From: QHXQ01 sp036389375
Lineage (GTDB): Bacteria; Acidobacteriota; Blastocatellia; Pyrinomonadales; Pyrinomonadaceae
DNA length: 15,238 nt
Reading direction: 5' to 3'
Assembly: GCA_036389375.1 (NCBI GenBank)
Contig: DASVQA010000080.1
Location: 1-15,238, forward strand
Shown here: positions 6,866 to 13,157 of the stretch, piece by piece
Layout of the letters: every line of letters begins with the position of its first letter
Numbering within the stretch: the first letter of the stretch is position 1
Translations under genes and position numbers: made by a program
The notes under the pieces: generated by a model
Databases searched by the model: none
Told to the model about the DNA's origin: nothing
What the model saw: only the letters and a program-made list of their open reading frames with translations

Positions 6866-7532
6866 GATCGAATTCAACGAAACTGATTTCGCGGACACGC
6901 AGGCGGCGATGCAGCATTGGCAACACTTCCCCGCCTCGACGATTTCGCATCACGGCGGGCAGTGCTGCCAGATCGCGCGCGAGTGGATTCTCTCGACGGA
7001 CTACTCGCAACTGAACGCGGGCCATCCGCTCACAGGCCCGCGCTGGCTGCGGTTGAAGTACACGTGGGGCCCGTCTACATGGCCGATCTATTGGTGCGAA
7101 GCGGTCGAGCGGAAGACGCTCGACTGCGGTGTGCTGGCGGCGCTAGCGCTGGAAGTTTTCGCCGCGCGCGGCGTCAAAAGCTACCCGGCGCAGTTCATCC
7201 AACAGTACACGGACGACGCCACGCGCCAGTGGACTAAAAGGTGGCACGATAAGAATGCGCCTGTCTATTGGATCAAAGAGGATTTGATCTATCACGAAGG
7301 CTGCGCGGTCGTCGTGCGCGACAACGAGATCAGGCTCTGGGATCCCAGCGCCGGCTGGTGGGTCAACCCGAAGCAGGCCGGCGGCTATGGTGGACTGCTC
7401 GCCCTGCGCGTCTTCGCCACACAGGTTAATACCCCGTCCGAACTCATCTGGGGCACGCAGCGCATCAGACCCAACCAGTGGCAGAAAATAGAGAGCGCGC
7501 GCGGCGAGCTTGCTTTAGCGACGGCCAAGTGA
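6846..7532 (+). CDS. Transglutaminase/papain-fold protein with Cys-His-Asp triad
   Basis: A 228-residue cytoplasmic protein. Start chosen at the ATG at 6846 because AGGAG (6833-6837) lies 8 bases upstream; it overlaps the end of the ATP-grasp fusion by 20 bases, so translation is probably coupled. I read a transglutaminase-like active site: C94 in LDCGVLAALALEVFAARG (Cys at the helix start), H150 in IYHEGCAVVV, and D166 in IRLWDPSAGWW. This spacing and the strand pattern around His and Asp match transglutaminase-core folds, which cleave or transfer amide bonds by an acyl-cysteine intermediate. Additional cysteines (QCC near residue 39, YWC) and many tryptophans are notable. No homologue of known function is recognised; the triad assignment is by motif only. 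The operon position suggests it handles the product of the ATP-grasp/decarboxylase enzyme. Confidence 0.75.
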   Translation: MSLAEGKIEFNETDFADTQAAMQHWQHFPASTISHHGGQCCQIAREWILSTDYSQLNAGHPLTGPRWLRLKYTWGPSTWPIYWCEAVERKTLDCGVLAALALEVFAARGVKSYPAQFIQQYTDDATRQWTKRWHDKNAPVYWIKEDLIYHEGCAVVVRDNEIRLWDPSAGWWVNPKQAGGYGGLLALRVFATQVNTPSELIWGTQRIRPNQWQKIESARGELALATAK

Positions 7533-7613
7533 AGCGGGCACGTCGGCGCGGGTCAGGTTGCGCGGTGGACAAGGTTCGCTTGAGAAGTGTTGCGCACAAG
7601 GGGGTAGCCGAAG

Positions 7614-8105
7614 GTGGAGAATGTGTATCTCGCGCGCTCGGCTATTGCGGGTACGGGCGTGTTCGCCCTGCGCCGCTTTCAAGCTGGCGAGTGGATCATG
7701 TCGTTCATGACCGACGCGGCCCGGGTCGTGCCCTACAGCGAGACGGTCAACAACCCCGACTACGAAGAATCACACTACGTGCAGATCGGGCTTGATCTCT
7801 ATCTATATCCTGCTCCGCCCTCGCGCTTTCTTAATCACTCGTGCGACCCCAATACAGGCGTGCGCGCGACGACCGAGATTATTGCCCTCACGCAAATCGA
7901 AGCGGGCGCTGAATTAACCTTCGACTATTCCACTTCAATGGCCGAAGACTCATGGGAAATGGACTGCGCCTGTGCCACGGCCATCTGCCGCCGCCGCATA
8001 CGCGACTTCAAACACCTTCCCGCCGAACGCCAGCTTTACTACATCAATCACGGCGCGGTCGGCGACTTCTGCATCGAGAGCCTGCGCGAGTTGATTAAGA
8101 GTTGA
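7614..8105 (+). CDS. SET-domain protein-lysine methyltransferase-like
   Basis: A 163-residue compact SET protein. The start is GTG at 7614, preceded by AAGGGGGT at about 10 bases; no in-frame ATG is near. Motifs are in order: the N-terminal flank ARSAIAGTGVFALRRFQAGEWI (SET-N glycine-rich loop), R71-F-L-N74-H75-S76-C77 with PN at 79-80 (SAM pseudoknot), E100-L-T-F-D-Y105 (catalytic tyrosine region), and a post-SET C118-A-C120...C125. With C77 these form the classic single zinc site. It should transfer methyl groups from SAM to lysine, in a protein, peptide or free form. It follows the transglutaminase-like gene by 81 bases in the same direction and probably closes the operon. SET proteins with complete post-SET zinc sites are uncommon in bacteria, mostly in Chlamydiae and some soil taxa. 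Confidence 0.9.
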   Translation: MENVYLARSAIAGTGVFALRRFQAGEWIMSFMTDAARVVPYSETVNNPDYEESHYVQIGLDLYLYPAPPSRFLNHSCDPNTGVRATTEIIALTQIEAGAELTFDYSTSMAEDSWEMDCACATAICRRRIRDFKHLPAERQLYYINHGAVGDFCIESLRELIKS

Positions 8106-8213
8106 AGGCTTTTAAGCCTCTGTCAGTGCCCGCCAACCCCTTGCCTTTGTAGAGCGCTTTCCCGCTCTGCGGCTGCGATAATATTTAGCTGTCATCTGTG
8201 CCTGATTGACGCG

Positions 8214-8249
8214 AAAACGGCGGCCATGTGCTAAAGGCATGAACCGCCG
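8214..8249 (-). terminator. Minus-strand terminator candidate
   Basis: CGGCGG (8218-8223) and CCGCCG (8244-8249) can pair across a 20-base loop that also contains a CAT/ATG pair. On the minus strand the stem is followed directly by TTTTCGC (8217 down). It would end a transcript coming from the tRNA-like RNA 27 bases away. Confidence 0.4.
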
Positions 8250-8276
8250 CAACTCTTTGAACCAAAATGTAATGCC

Positions 8277-8376
8277 TGGTAGCGGGGAGACTCGAACTCC
8301 CGAAGATGTTGCCGGGCTTATAACTTGCTTCTTGTTTATAAAACCCGCCCAACTTATGATTTTAACCAATGCCGCT
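8277..8376 (-). other. tRNA-like RNA or tRNA 3' remnant
   Basis: On the minus strand the last 26 bases look like the 3' end of a tRNA: a T arm GGGAG-TTCGAGT-CTCCC with the canonical TTCGANT loop, then CGCTACCA. No normal D or anticodon arm is found. Instead an arm 8314-8346 pairs TTATAA with TTATAA and GGG with CCC around a 12-base loop. AGCGG/CCGCT (8372-8376 with 8281-8285) could close the molecule in conflict with the standard T-stem register. It may be a degenerate tRNA, the distal attachment-site copy of an integrated element, or a structured RNA. A weak TTGTTT-N16-TATACT promoter (-10 at 8412-8417) and a terminator at 8214-8249 are on the same strand. It overlaps the HNH start by 8 bases. 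Confidence 0.4.
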
Positions 8377-8740
8377 AAAAGACAAAGAGAAACGACGAGA
8401 GTACCAGCGAAAGTATATGCGTAAGTGGTACGAAAACAACAAAGCCACGCATATCGCACATGTCAGAAACAGGGATAAGAAAATCAAGGCATGGCTAAAA
8501 GAATATAAACAATCCTTGAACTGTGAGGATTGCGGGGAGAATCATCCCGCCTGTTTAGACTTTCACCACATAGATCCTTCTGAGAAGAAGTTTTCTATTG
8601 GGAGACTGAAAGATTATTTGAGCATGAAATTATTGCAAAGCGAAATTGCCAAGTGTCGGGTTCTATGCTCGAATTGCCATCGGAAAAGACATTGGAACGA
8701 GATGAATCGCGAGGCAGAAGAGAGCGAGGCGATCAACTAA
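8369..8740 (+). CDS. Small HNH endonuclease-like protein
   Basis: A 123-residue protein with a basic, Lys/Arg-rich N-terminal helix (MPLKDKEKRREYQRKYMRKW), then a zinc-ribbon HNH core: C52-E-D-C55, D65-H66-H67 as the first catalytic histidines, C100-S-N-C103-H104. This is the short phage and mobile-element type of HNH nuclease, which cuts DNA with one divalent metal. Its AT-richer sequence and AAA/GAA-rich codon use contrast with the GC-rich neighbours, consistent with horizontal arrival. No ribosome site is visible before the ATG at 8369. The next ORF overlaps its 3' end in another frame. Partner proteins such as an integrase or terminase are not present, so a free-standing or relic role is likely. 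Confidence 0.7.
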   Translation: MPLKDKEKRREYQRKYMRKWYENNKATHIAHVRNRDKKIKAWLKEYKQSLNCEDCGENHPACLDFHHIDPSEKKFSIGRLKDYLSMKLLQSEIAKCRVLCSNCHRKRHWNEMNREAEESEAIN

Positions 8741-9120
8741 TTACAGACCCAAACTCCCTCACCGCCGTCGATCAATTACACTACTGGCTTGAGTTGGCGT
8801 ATTACGTGAGCGGTGTCCTTATCGCCTGCCTCGCAGGCGTAGCCCTGTATCAACTGAAGCTTGCTAAGGACGGCATCAATAAGGCAAAAGCCACTCTATC
8901 GCAGACTAAAGAGGCGCTCAAACTCGTCGCGCAAGATTTGGAGGTCGCGAAAACCGATCTGAAGTTTAGAGTCAAACGGGAGGCAGTTGTTATCGCAGCC
9001 GCTCAATGCGCGAAGTTCGCTGAAGACATTCTCCCCTTACTCACTAAGAAAGATAATGAGATAACGGCTGCCGGAGAAGGCAGCCGTTATTCGTTGACTA
9101 AGCTGATAGCGGGGGCGTGA
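8665..9120 (+). CDS. Membrane-anchored coiled-coil protein, probably truncated
   Basis: I do not recognise a named family. From about residue 36 the frame reads like a real protein: a hydrophobic helix (ELAYYVSGVLIACLAGVALYQL) followed by an amphipathic coiled coil (KLAKDGINKAKATLSQTKEAL...DLEVAKTDLKFRVKREAVV) and a helix ending in AEDILPLL. Small phage- and island-borne membrane proteins have this layout. The first 25 residues overlap the HNH gene and are probably not native, so the start at ATG 8665 (GTG 8653 is an alternative) is uncertain. The last 20 codons are read through a 12-bp terminator stem and end inside tRNA-Met, so the natural C-terminus seems lost. It may be a pseudogene. AT-richer than its neighbours. 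Confidence 0.45.
   Translation: MLELPSEKTLERDESRGRRERGDQLITDPNSLTAVDQLHYWLELAYYVSGVLIACLAGVALYQLKLAKDGINKAKATLSQTKEALKLVAQDLEVAKTDLKFRVKREAVVIAAAQCAKFAEDILPLLTKKDNEITAAGEGSRYSLTKLIAGA
9061..9090 (-). terminator. 12-bp perfect hairpin downstream of tRNA-Met
   Basis: ATAACGGCTGCC (9061-9072) and GGCAGCCGTTAT (9079-9090) form a perfect stem with a 6-base loop. On the minus strand it is followed by CTCATTATCTTTC, a weak T-rich tail. It lies 16 bases beyond the tRNA 3' end and probably stops its transcription. The plus-strand ORF ending at 9120 also crosses it. Confidence 0.6.
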
Positions 9121-9180
9121 CTCGAACACGCGACCTTGGGGTTATGAATCCCACGCTCTAACCGGCTGAGCTACCCCGCC
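9107..9180 (-). tRNA. tRNA-Met (anticodon CAT)
   Basis: A 74-base cloverleaf on the minus strand. The acceptor GGCGGGG pairs with CCCCGCT (G1-U72 wobble), D arm GCTC...GAGC with loop AGCCGGTTA, anticodon loop TTCATAA, T arm GCGTG-TTCGAGT-CACGC, discriminator A. CCA is not encoded (TCA follows). The anticodon stem TGGGA/CCCCA has an A31-C39 mismatch at the loop-proximal pair. The 1-72 pair is G-U, so it is not the initiator type. The CAT anticodon also fits tRNA-Ile2 (lysidine), which sequence alone does not fully exclude. Confidence 0.9.
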
Positions 9181-9193
9181 AAAGGGAAGATTA

Positions 9194-9222
9194 AATTTAA
9201 GAGGTGCAGGGTTAAAGGTCAA
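9194..9222 (-). promoter_or_regulatory. Sigma70-type promoter of tRNA-Met
   Basis: On the minus strand TTGACC (9222-9217), a 17-base spacer, and TAAATT (9199-9194) form a well-spaced -35/-10 pair. Transcription would begin near 9187, a few bases before the tRNA 5' end at 9180. Confidence 0.7.
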
Positions 9223-9307
9223 GCGAGATGAATGGTGGATTTGCGTCGGTGGATTTGGGGCGCGTATGATTCGTGCGGTTTGAACATTTTGTGTGCAGGT
9301 GTGATTG

Positions 9308-10279
9308 ATGACTGAGTTGATTCATCGCCCGAGACGTTTGCGGCGGCGCGAGCGTGTGCGCGCGCTGGTGCGCGAGGCGCGGCTGACGCGCGAGGATTTG
9401 GTGCTGCCTTTGTTTGCGTGTCCGGGTCAGGGCGTGCGGCGCGAAGTAGCGTCCATGCCGGGCGTGTATAACTTGTCGGTGGATGAGATCGCGCGTGATG
9501 CCTCTGAGGCGTTCGATCTGGGCGTGCCGGCCGTCATCCTGTTCGGATTGCCGGCGACAAAGGACGAGACGGCGACCGGCGCTTATGCGCGCGACGGGAT
9601 TGTGCAGCAGGCGATCCGCGCCGTGCGCAAGAGCGTGCCGGAGATGATCGTCATCGCCGATACGTGCTTGTGCGAGTACACGTCGCACGGGCATTGCGGC
9701 GTGGTGCGCGAGGGCGAGGTGTTGAATGACGAGTCGCTTGAGTTGCTGGCGCAGACGGCCATTAGTCAGGCCGAGGCGGGCGCAGACATCGTCGCGCCGT
9801 CGGCGATGATGGACGGGCAGGTCGGCGCGATTCGCGCGGGTCTCGACGAGGCGGGGCTTGAGCAGGTCGCTATCCTTGCCTATGCGGTGAAGTACGCGTC
9901 GGCGTTCTACGGCCCGTTCCGCGAAGCGGCGGACAGCGCGCCCGCGTTCGGCGACCGGCGCGCTTACCAGATGGACGCGGCCAACGCGCGCGAGGCGATG
10001 CGCGAGGCGGAGCTGGATTACGCCGAAGGCGCGGACATGCTGATGGTCAAGCCCGCAACCTGTTATCTGGACATACTGCGCGCCGTGCGCGACCGCTTTG
10101 ATCTGCCGCTCGCCGCTTATCACGTCTCCGGCGAGTACGCGATGATCAAGGCGGCGGCGGCGCGGGGCTGGATTGACGAGCAGCGCGTGATGATGGAGAC
10201 GCTGACCTGCATCCGGCGGGCCGGCGCAGATATCATCCTCACCTACTACGCGCGCGAGGCGGCCAGACTATTGCGTTAA
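9308..10279 (+). CDS. hemB: Porphobilinogen synthase (delta-aminolevulinic acid dehydratase)
   Basis: A 323-residue enzyme of normal family length. It condenses two 5-aminolevulinate molecules to porphobilinogen in tetrapyrrole (heme, cobalamin) synthesis in the cytoplasm. The zinc-type active site is present: DTCLCEYTSHGHCG with C120, C122 and C130, so it is a Zn-dependent form rather than the Mg-only Asp-rich form. The two lysines that hold substrate are K195 (AYAVKYASAFYGPFREA) and K248 (MLMVKPATCYLDI, Schiff base). I start at the ATG at 9308 with AGGTG about 7 bases upstream; a TTG lies just before it. The basic N-terminus (RPRRLRRRERVRAL) is the usual arm that wraps the partner subunit. 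It is divergent from tRNA-Met and convergent with the GH5 gene, so probably monocistronic. Confidence 0.97.
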   Translation: MTELIHRPRRLRRRERVRALVREARLTREDLVLPLFACPGQGVRREVASMPGVYNLSVDEIARDASEAFDLGVPAVILFGLPATKDETATGAYARDGIVQQAIRAVRKSVPEMIVIADTCLCEYTSHGHCGVVREGEVLNDESLELLAQTAISQAEAGADIVAPSAMMDGQVGAIRAGLDEAGLEQVAILAYAVKYASAFYGPFREAADSAPAFGDRRAYQMDAANAREAMREAELDYAEGADMLMVKPATCYLDILRAVRDRFDLPLAAYHVSGEYAMIKAAAARGWIDEQRVMMETLTCIRRAGADIILTYYAREAARLLR

Positions 10280-10327
10280 GAGTTACGCGTCGGCGGTTAT
10301 TCGTGGTCGTTTGGGTTCGGCTTGTTA

Positions 10328-10352
10328 GTTGCTCGTTGAAGAGACGAGCAAC
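10328..10352. terminator. Hairpin between convergent hemB and GH5 genes
   Basis: GTTGCTCGT (10328-10336) and ACGAGCAAC (10344-10352) form a perfect 9-bp stem with a 7-base loop. A second, weaker stem (CGGTC/GACCG with CAGCA/TGCTG inside, about 10354-10388) follows. Neither has a T-run, so termination efficiency is uncertain, but the position between convergent genes fits. Confidence 0.4.
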
Positions 10353-10405
10353 GCGGTCGATCCTCAGCAACGAACAACTGCTGACCGAAGACGGCCAGCC
10401 CTTTC

Positions 10406-12244
10406 TTATCTTCTCACTTCCACTTCAATCGGCTTCGTGTCGCCTGCGGGAAACCATGCGGGAAAGTTTGAGAGGTTGATGCCGAAAGGCCGGTCGGCAT
10501 TGATCTCGACGGCGAAGCGGAGCGTGAGCGCATGCCCGCGCCAGGCGTGGTAGCGGGGCATGAGTTGTTTGACGTGCCATTCGGGCATGACTACGCTCGG
10601 CTCATGTTCCATTGGGACGAGTTGCGCGCCGCAGTTCGTGTCGTTGATGAAGAGGGTGACGCGGGTGGCGTCGGCGCGCCCCGCAGCGTCATGCGGCGGG
10701 ACGGGTTGGATGTGTGCGCGGACGACGATTTCGCTGACGCGGCGACGGTCGGCGCGGGCCGGCGTGACGTACTCGAAGAAACCGACGCCTGCGCCCCAGA
10801 TGTAGCCGTCGCCGCCGTCCATCTTCTCGAAGCGGGCGCGCATCGCCTGTTCCGGCGCAAAGCGGTAGAGCAGCGCGTTCGCGGGTGTGACGAGCACGCG
10901 CGGCGCGGCGGACGGTTCACCGGGCGCGCGCGCAAAGGCGAACTGGCGCGGGATGAGGTGTTGGCCCGCGATGAGCAGCGCGGGCGGCGGCGGGGCGGCG
11001 GCAAACTCATTGAATAGCCCGGCGGCGCGGACAAACTCTGCGCGCACACCCTCGTCGCGTTGCGTGGTGTAAGAGATGCCGTAGCCGCGTTGCGGGTCGG
11101 GCGTGAGAATCCAGAACATCGCACCGGCGACGCCTGCGTGCGCCGCGCTCTCGAAGTAGGCGCGAAACCATGCCGCCTGCGCGACGCCCAGATGCCCGTC
11201 CGTGCTCATGCCGAACTCGCCGAAGACGAGCGGCTTGTTGATCGAGAAGGCAGTCGCCGCGCGGTTCTCTATAAATTCGCGCAGGGCCGTGGGCGAATCA
11301 ACGAAGCTGTCGAGATCGTCGCGCGGGTAGTTGTGTACGTCGCAGTAGTCCACGTTGGGCAGGCTGTGTGTGGCGAGCCAGTCGCGGCGCTCGTAGGCGC
11401 TGCGATAGCCCCAGATGCCGGGCGTGATGAGGTGAAAGGGGTCGAGCGATTTCAGATAGGCGCTCATCTCCGCCACCCATGCGCGTCGTTCCTGTTCGCG
11501 CCCCGTCAGCGCCTGCGCTTCGTTCATCAACTCGTAGCCGAAGATCGTCGGGTCGTCACGATAGACGACGCCCGTGACGGTGTTGCGTCTGAGCGCGATG
11601 CGCGCGACGTGCTCGCGGTAGAGGCGGCGCGTCTCTGCGTTGGTGTAAAAGAGCATCGCCCGTTCAGGGTTGACGCCAAACTTGTAATGCTCGTCGGCGG
11701 CATCGTTGACGCCCGCCCAGCGCAGATACTGCGTGACGCCGCCCGTGTCGCGCCACCAGTTGACGAGGCAGAGTTGCACGCGCAGGTTGTTGCGCGCGGC
11801 TTCGGCGAGCACGTGGTCCAGGTGTATGAAGGCTTCTTCGTTCCAATCGTCGGGCGCGCGGCGGAATGGATGACGGCGCGGCCAATCGGCTTTGTCGCCG
11901 CCAACCGAGAGTACGCCCGTCTGTTCCGTCCCTTCGCCCGACGCCCACACGCGCACGACCTTGATGCCATGCTGCGCCGCCTGCCTGAGCGTCTCAGGCA
12001 TCGCCGCGCGGTCTTCATCCTTATACATGATGGCGACGTTTGCGCCGACGAAGCGCAGGGCGTGGCCGTCGGCGACGAAGCGTGTGCCGCGCGTGGTGAC
12101 AAAACCGGCGGGCGGACGGGGCGTGCGCGCGGCCGTGCGGACGGTCAAGAAAATGGCCGCGCTCGTAATGGCGGCGAGCGCGGCATAGAGCGCGGTCAGT
12201 TTGGCGGCGGCAGAGATGCGCAATGGCGTGTTGGCTGGCCTCAA
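10406..12244 (-). CDS. Membrane-anchored GH5-type (mannanase-like) glycoside hydrolase
   Basis: About 612 residues if started at the TTG at 12244, which overlaps the upstream stop as TTGA; a TTG at 12223 is the alternative. Residues about 14-35 are a signal anchor (LYAALAAITSAAIFLTV). The catalytic region resembles clan GH-A family 5 beta-mannanases: FVGANVAIMYKDED, KVVRVWASGEGTEQ, a helix-rich barrel, acid/base E242 in GYELMNEAQ, DVHNYP (H304), and nucleophile E343 in PLVFGEFGMS. NEAQ replaces the usual NEP. The last 200 residues, from about AAPPPPALLIAG on, look like a beta-sandwich domain with no catalytic motif. It probably acts in the periplasm or at the cell surface on beta-mannan or a related polysaccharide. 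Translation is likely coupled to the multi-TM gene upstream. The first 42 codons of the longer open frame overlap that gene and were excluded. Confidence 0.8.
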   Translation of the reverse strand: MRPANTPLRISAAAKLTALYAALAAITSAAIFLTVRTAARTPRPPAGFVTTRGTRFVADGHALRFVGANVAIMYKDEDRAAMPETLRQAAQHGIKVVRVWASGEGTEQTGVLSVGGDKADWPRRHPFRRAPDDWNEEAFIHLDHVLAEAARNNLRVQLCLVNWWRDTGGVTQYLRWAGVNDAADEHYKFGVNPERAMLFYTNAETRRLYREHVARIALRRNTVTGVVYRDDPTIFGYELMNEAQALTGREQERRAWVAEMSAYLKSLDPFHLITPGIWGYRSAYERRDWLATHSLPNVDYCDVHNYPRDDLDSFVDSPTALREFIENRAATAFSINKPLVFGEFGMSTDGHLGVAQAAWFRAYFESAAHAGVAGAMFWILTPDPQRGYGISYTTQRDEGVRAEFVRAAGLFNEFAAAPPPPALLIAGQHLIPRQFAFARAPGEPSAAPRVLVTPANALLYRFAPEQAMRARFEKMDGGDGYIWGAGVGFFEYVTPARADRRRVSEIVVRAHIQPVPPHDAAGRADATRVTLFINDTNCGAQLVPMEHEPSVVMPEWHVKQLMPRYHAWRGHALTLRFAVEINADRPFGINLSNFPAWFPAGDTKPIEVEVRR

Positions 12245-12588
12245 CGGCGCGGGTCGGTCAGGCGGACGAAGCCGATGATGGCGCAGACGGCCCCCAGCGC
12301 CGGAAATAGGATGATGAACGAGCCGAGGCTGAGCACCTTGTCGGCGTCCGTCTCCGTCATGCCGATCCACGCGAAGGCGATCAAGTAGAGGTGAAAGATC
12401 AGCATGCAGACGGCGGCGAGCGCGAACCAGCGCGTGGACGCACCGAAGGCGCGGGCGCGGGCGAAACCGAGCACGGCCGCCACTAGCCAGCCGAGCGTGC
12501 CGATGACGAACAGCACGACGAACAGCACGGCGTATGAGTTGGGGAAGCGCGGCACGGCTTGGGCCAGCGCTACTGCGGCAAGCGACAT
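12241..12588 (-). CDS. Small multi-spanning membrane protein
   Basis: A 115-residue hydrophobic protein that I do not recognise. The ATG at 12588 (MSLAAVALAQAVP) was preferred to a start at 12720 because the upstream 44 residues are Arg/Gly-rich and unlike a protein; a purine-rich AGAAGAG lies about 9 bases ahead. Three or four helices are evident: YAVLFVVLFVIGTLGWLVAAVLG, FALAAVCMLIFHLYLIAFAWIG, and FIILFPALGAVCAIIGFV, with a short charged loop MTETDADKVLS between. The C-terminus RLTDPRR would be cytoplasmic under the positive-inside rule. Its stop overlaps the GH5 start, which suggests a functional pair, perhaps anchoring or export, but this is inference. Confidence 0.7.
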   Translation of the reverse strand: MSLAAVALAQAVPRFPNSYAVLFVVLFVIGTLGWLVAAVLGFARARAFGASTRWFALAAVCMLIFHLYLIAFAWIGMTETDADKVLSLGSFIILFPALGAVCAIIGFVRLTDPRR

Positions 12589-12762
12589 GAGCAGTTCTCT
12601 TCTCTTCAGTTTACGAGCCGGCACGCCAAACAGAACGCCGCCCGCGCCCCGGCGGCCCGAGAACGTGCCTGCTGGCGCGAACGGCGTCCAGATCATTTGC
12701 GCGGGGACTTCACCTGTCACGCGTCGAACGTACGCACGCTCGGCGTGCCGGTCAGTCTCCTT

Positions 12763-12981
12763 CTACTGCGTGATGTGAATCTCCTCTTCCTTGTTGACAT
12801 GGCGCACGAAGTAGAGCAGCGCGCAGATGCACGCGACGACCGCCAATCCGATGGCATACCACAGGAAAGACTTGTTGCCCTCCGGCCCCTTCGATTTGAG
12901 AAACTGGATGAAGAAGTAGAGTGCGCTCAAGCTGCACAGAATACCCACCACCCAGTAGACAACATCCAGCATGCGATTCAT
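12763..12981 (-). CDS. Small two-helix membrane protein
   Basis: A 72-residue protein with a strong GGAGG 7 bases before the ATG at 12981, so it is very probably translated. Two hydrophobic helices (VVYWVVGILCSLSALYFFIQFL and FLWYAIGLAVVACICALLYFV) are separated by a basic loop KSKGPEGNKS, and the tail RHVNKEEEIHITQ is charged. Both helices are thus a hairpin with both ends on one side. Function is unknown. It lies about 174 bases from the next membrane gene and may share its transcript. Confidence 0.8.
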   Translation of the reverse strand: MNRMLDVVYWVVGILCSLSALYFFIQFLKSKGPEGNKSFLWYAIGLAVVACICALLYFVRHVNKEEEIHITQ

Positions 12982-13157
12982 GTTGAACCTCCGGCTTGCG
13001 TGTCTCGTGTGGACAGAATCAGAACGAACTGTGAATCTTAACGCTAGTTCGACCAGCCCTGTCGCGGGCAGTTCTTACGGTTTCGGGGTCATGCTTTTGA
13101 CAGGCGTTATGTTACCGCCGCCGCGCGCGGGAAAGCAAGAAGCTTTTGGCGCTCCGG

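Noticed and set aside
8106..8119. AGGCTT-TT-AAGCCT hairpin after the SET gene stop
   Set aside because: Short stem with a two-base loop and no T-run; not a convincing terminator.
8112..8459. 115-codon minus-strand open frame over the tRNA-like segment
   Set aside because: It crosses the tRNA-like T arm and the terminator stem and its translation has no family features.
8277..8630. tmRNA (ssrA) or tRNA-Sec (selC) as explanation of the tRNA-like end
   Set aside because: No GGTAGCG-type 5' acceptor or tag-peptide frame was seen upstream on the minus strand, and no TCA anticodon arm or 8-bp acceptor for tRNA-Sec.
9212..10123. A 303-codon minus-strand open frame over hemB
   Set aside because: Antisense shadow of hemB, His/Arg/Ala-rich, no domain.
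11060..12388. A 442-codon open frame on the plus strand opposite the GH5 and membrane genes
   Set aside because: It lies antisense to a protein with clear GH5 motifs. Its Arg/Ala-rich translation has no recognisable domain; high GC favours such antisense frames.
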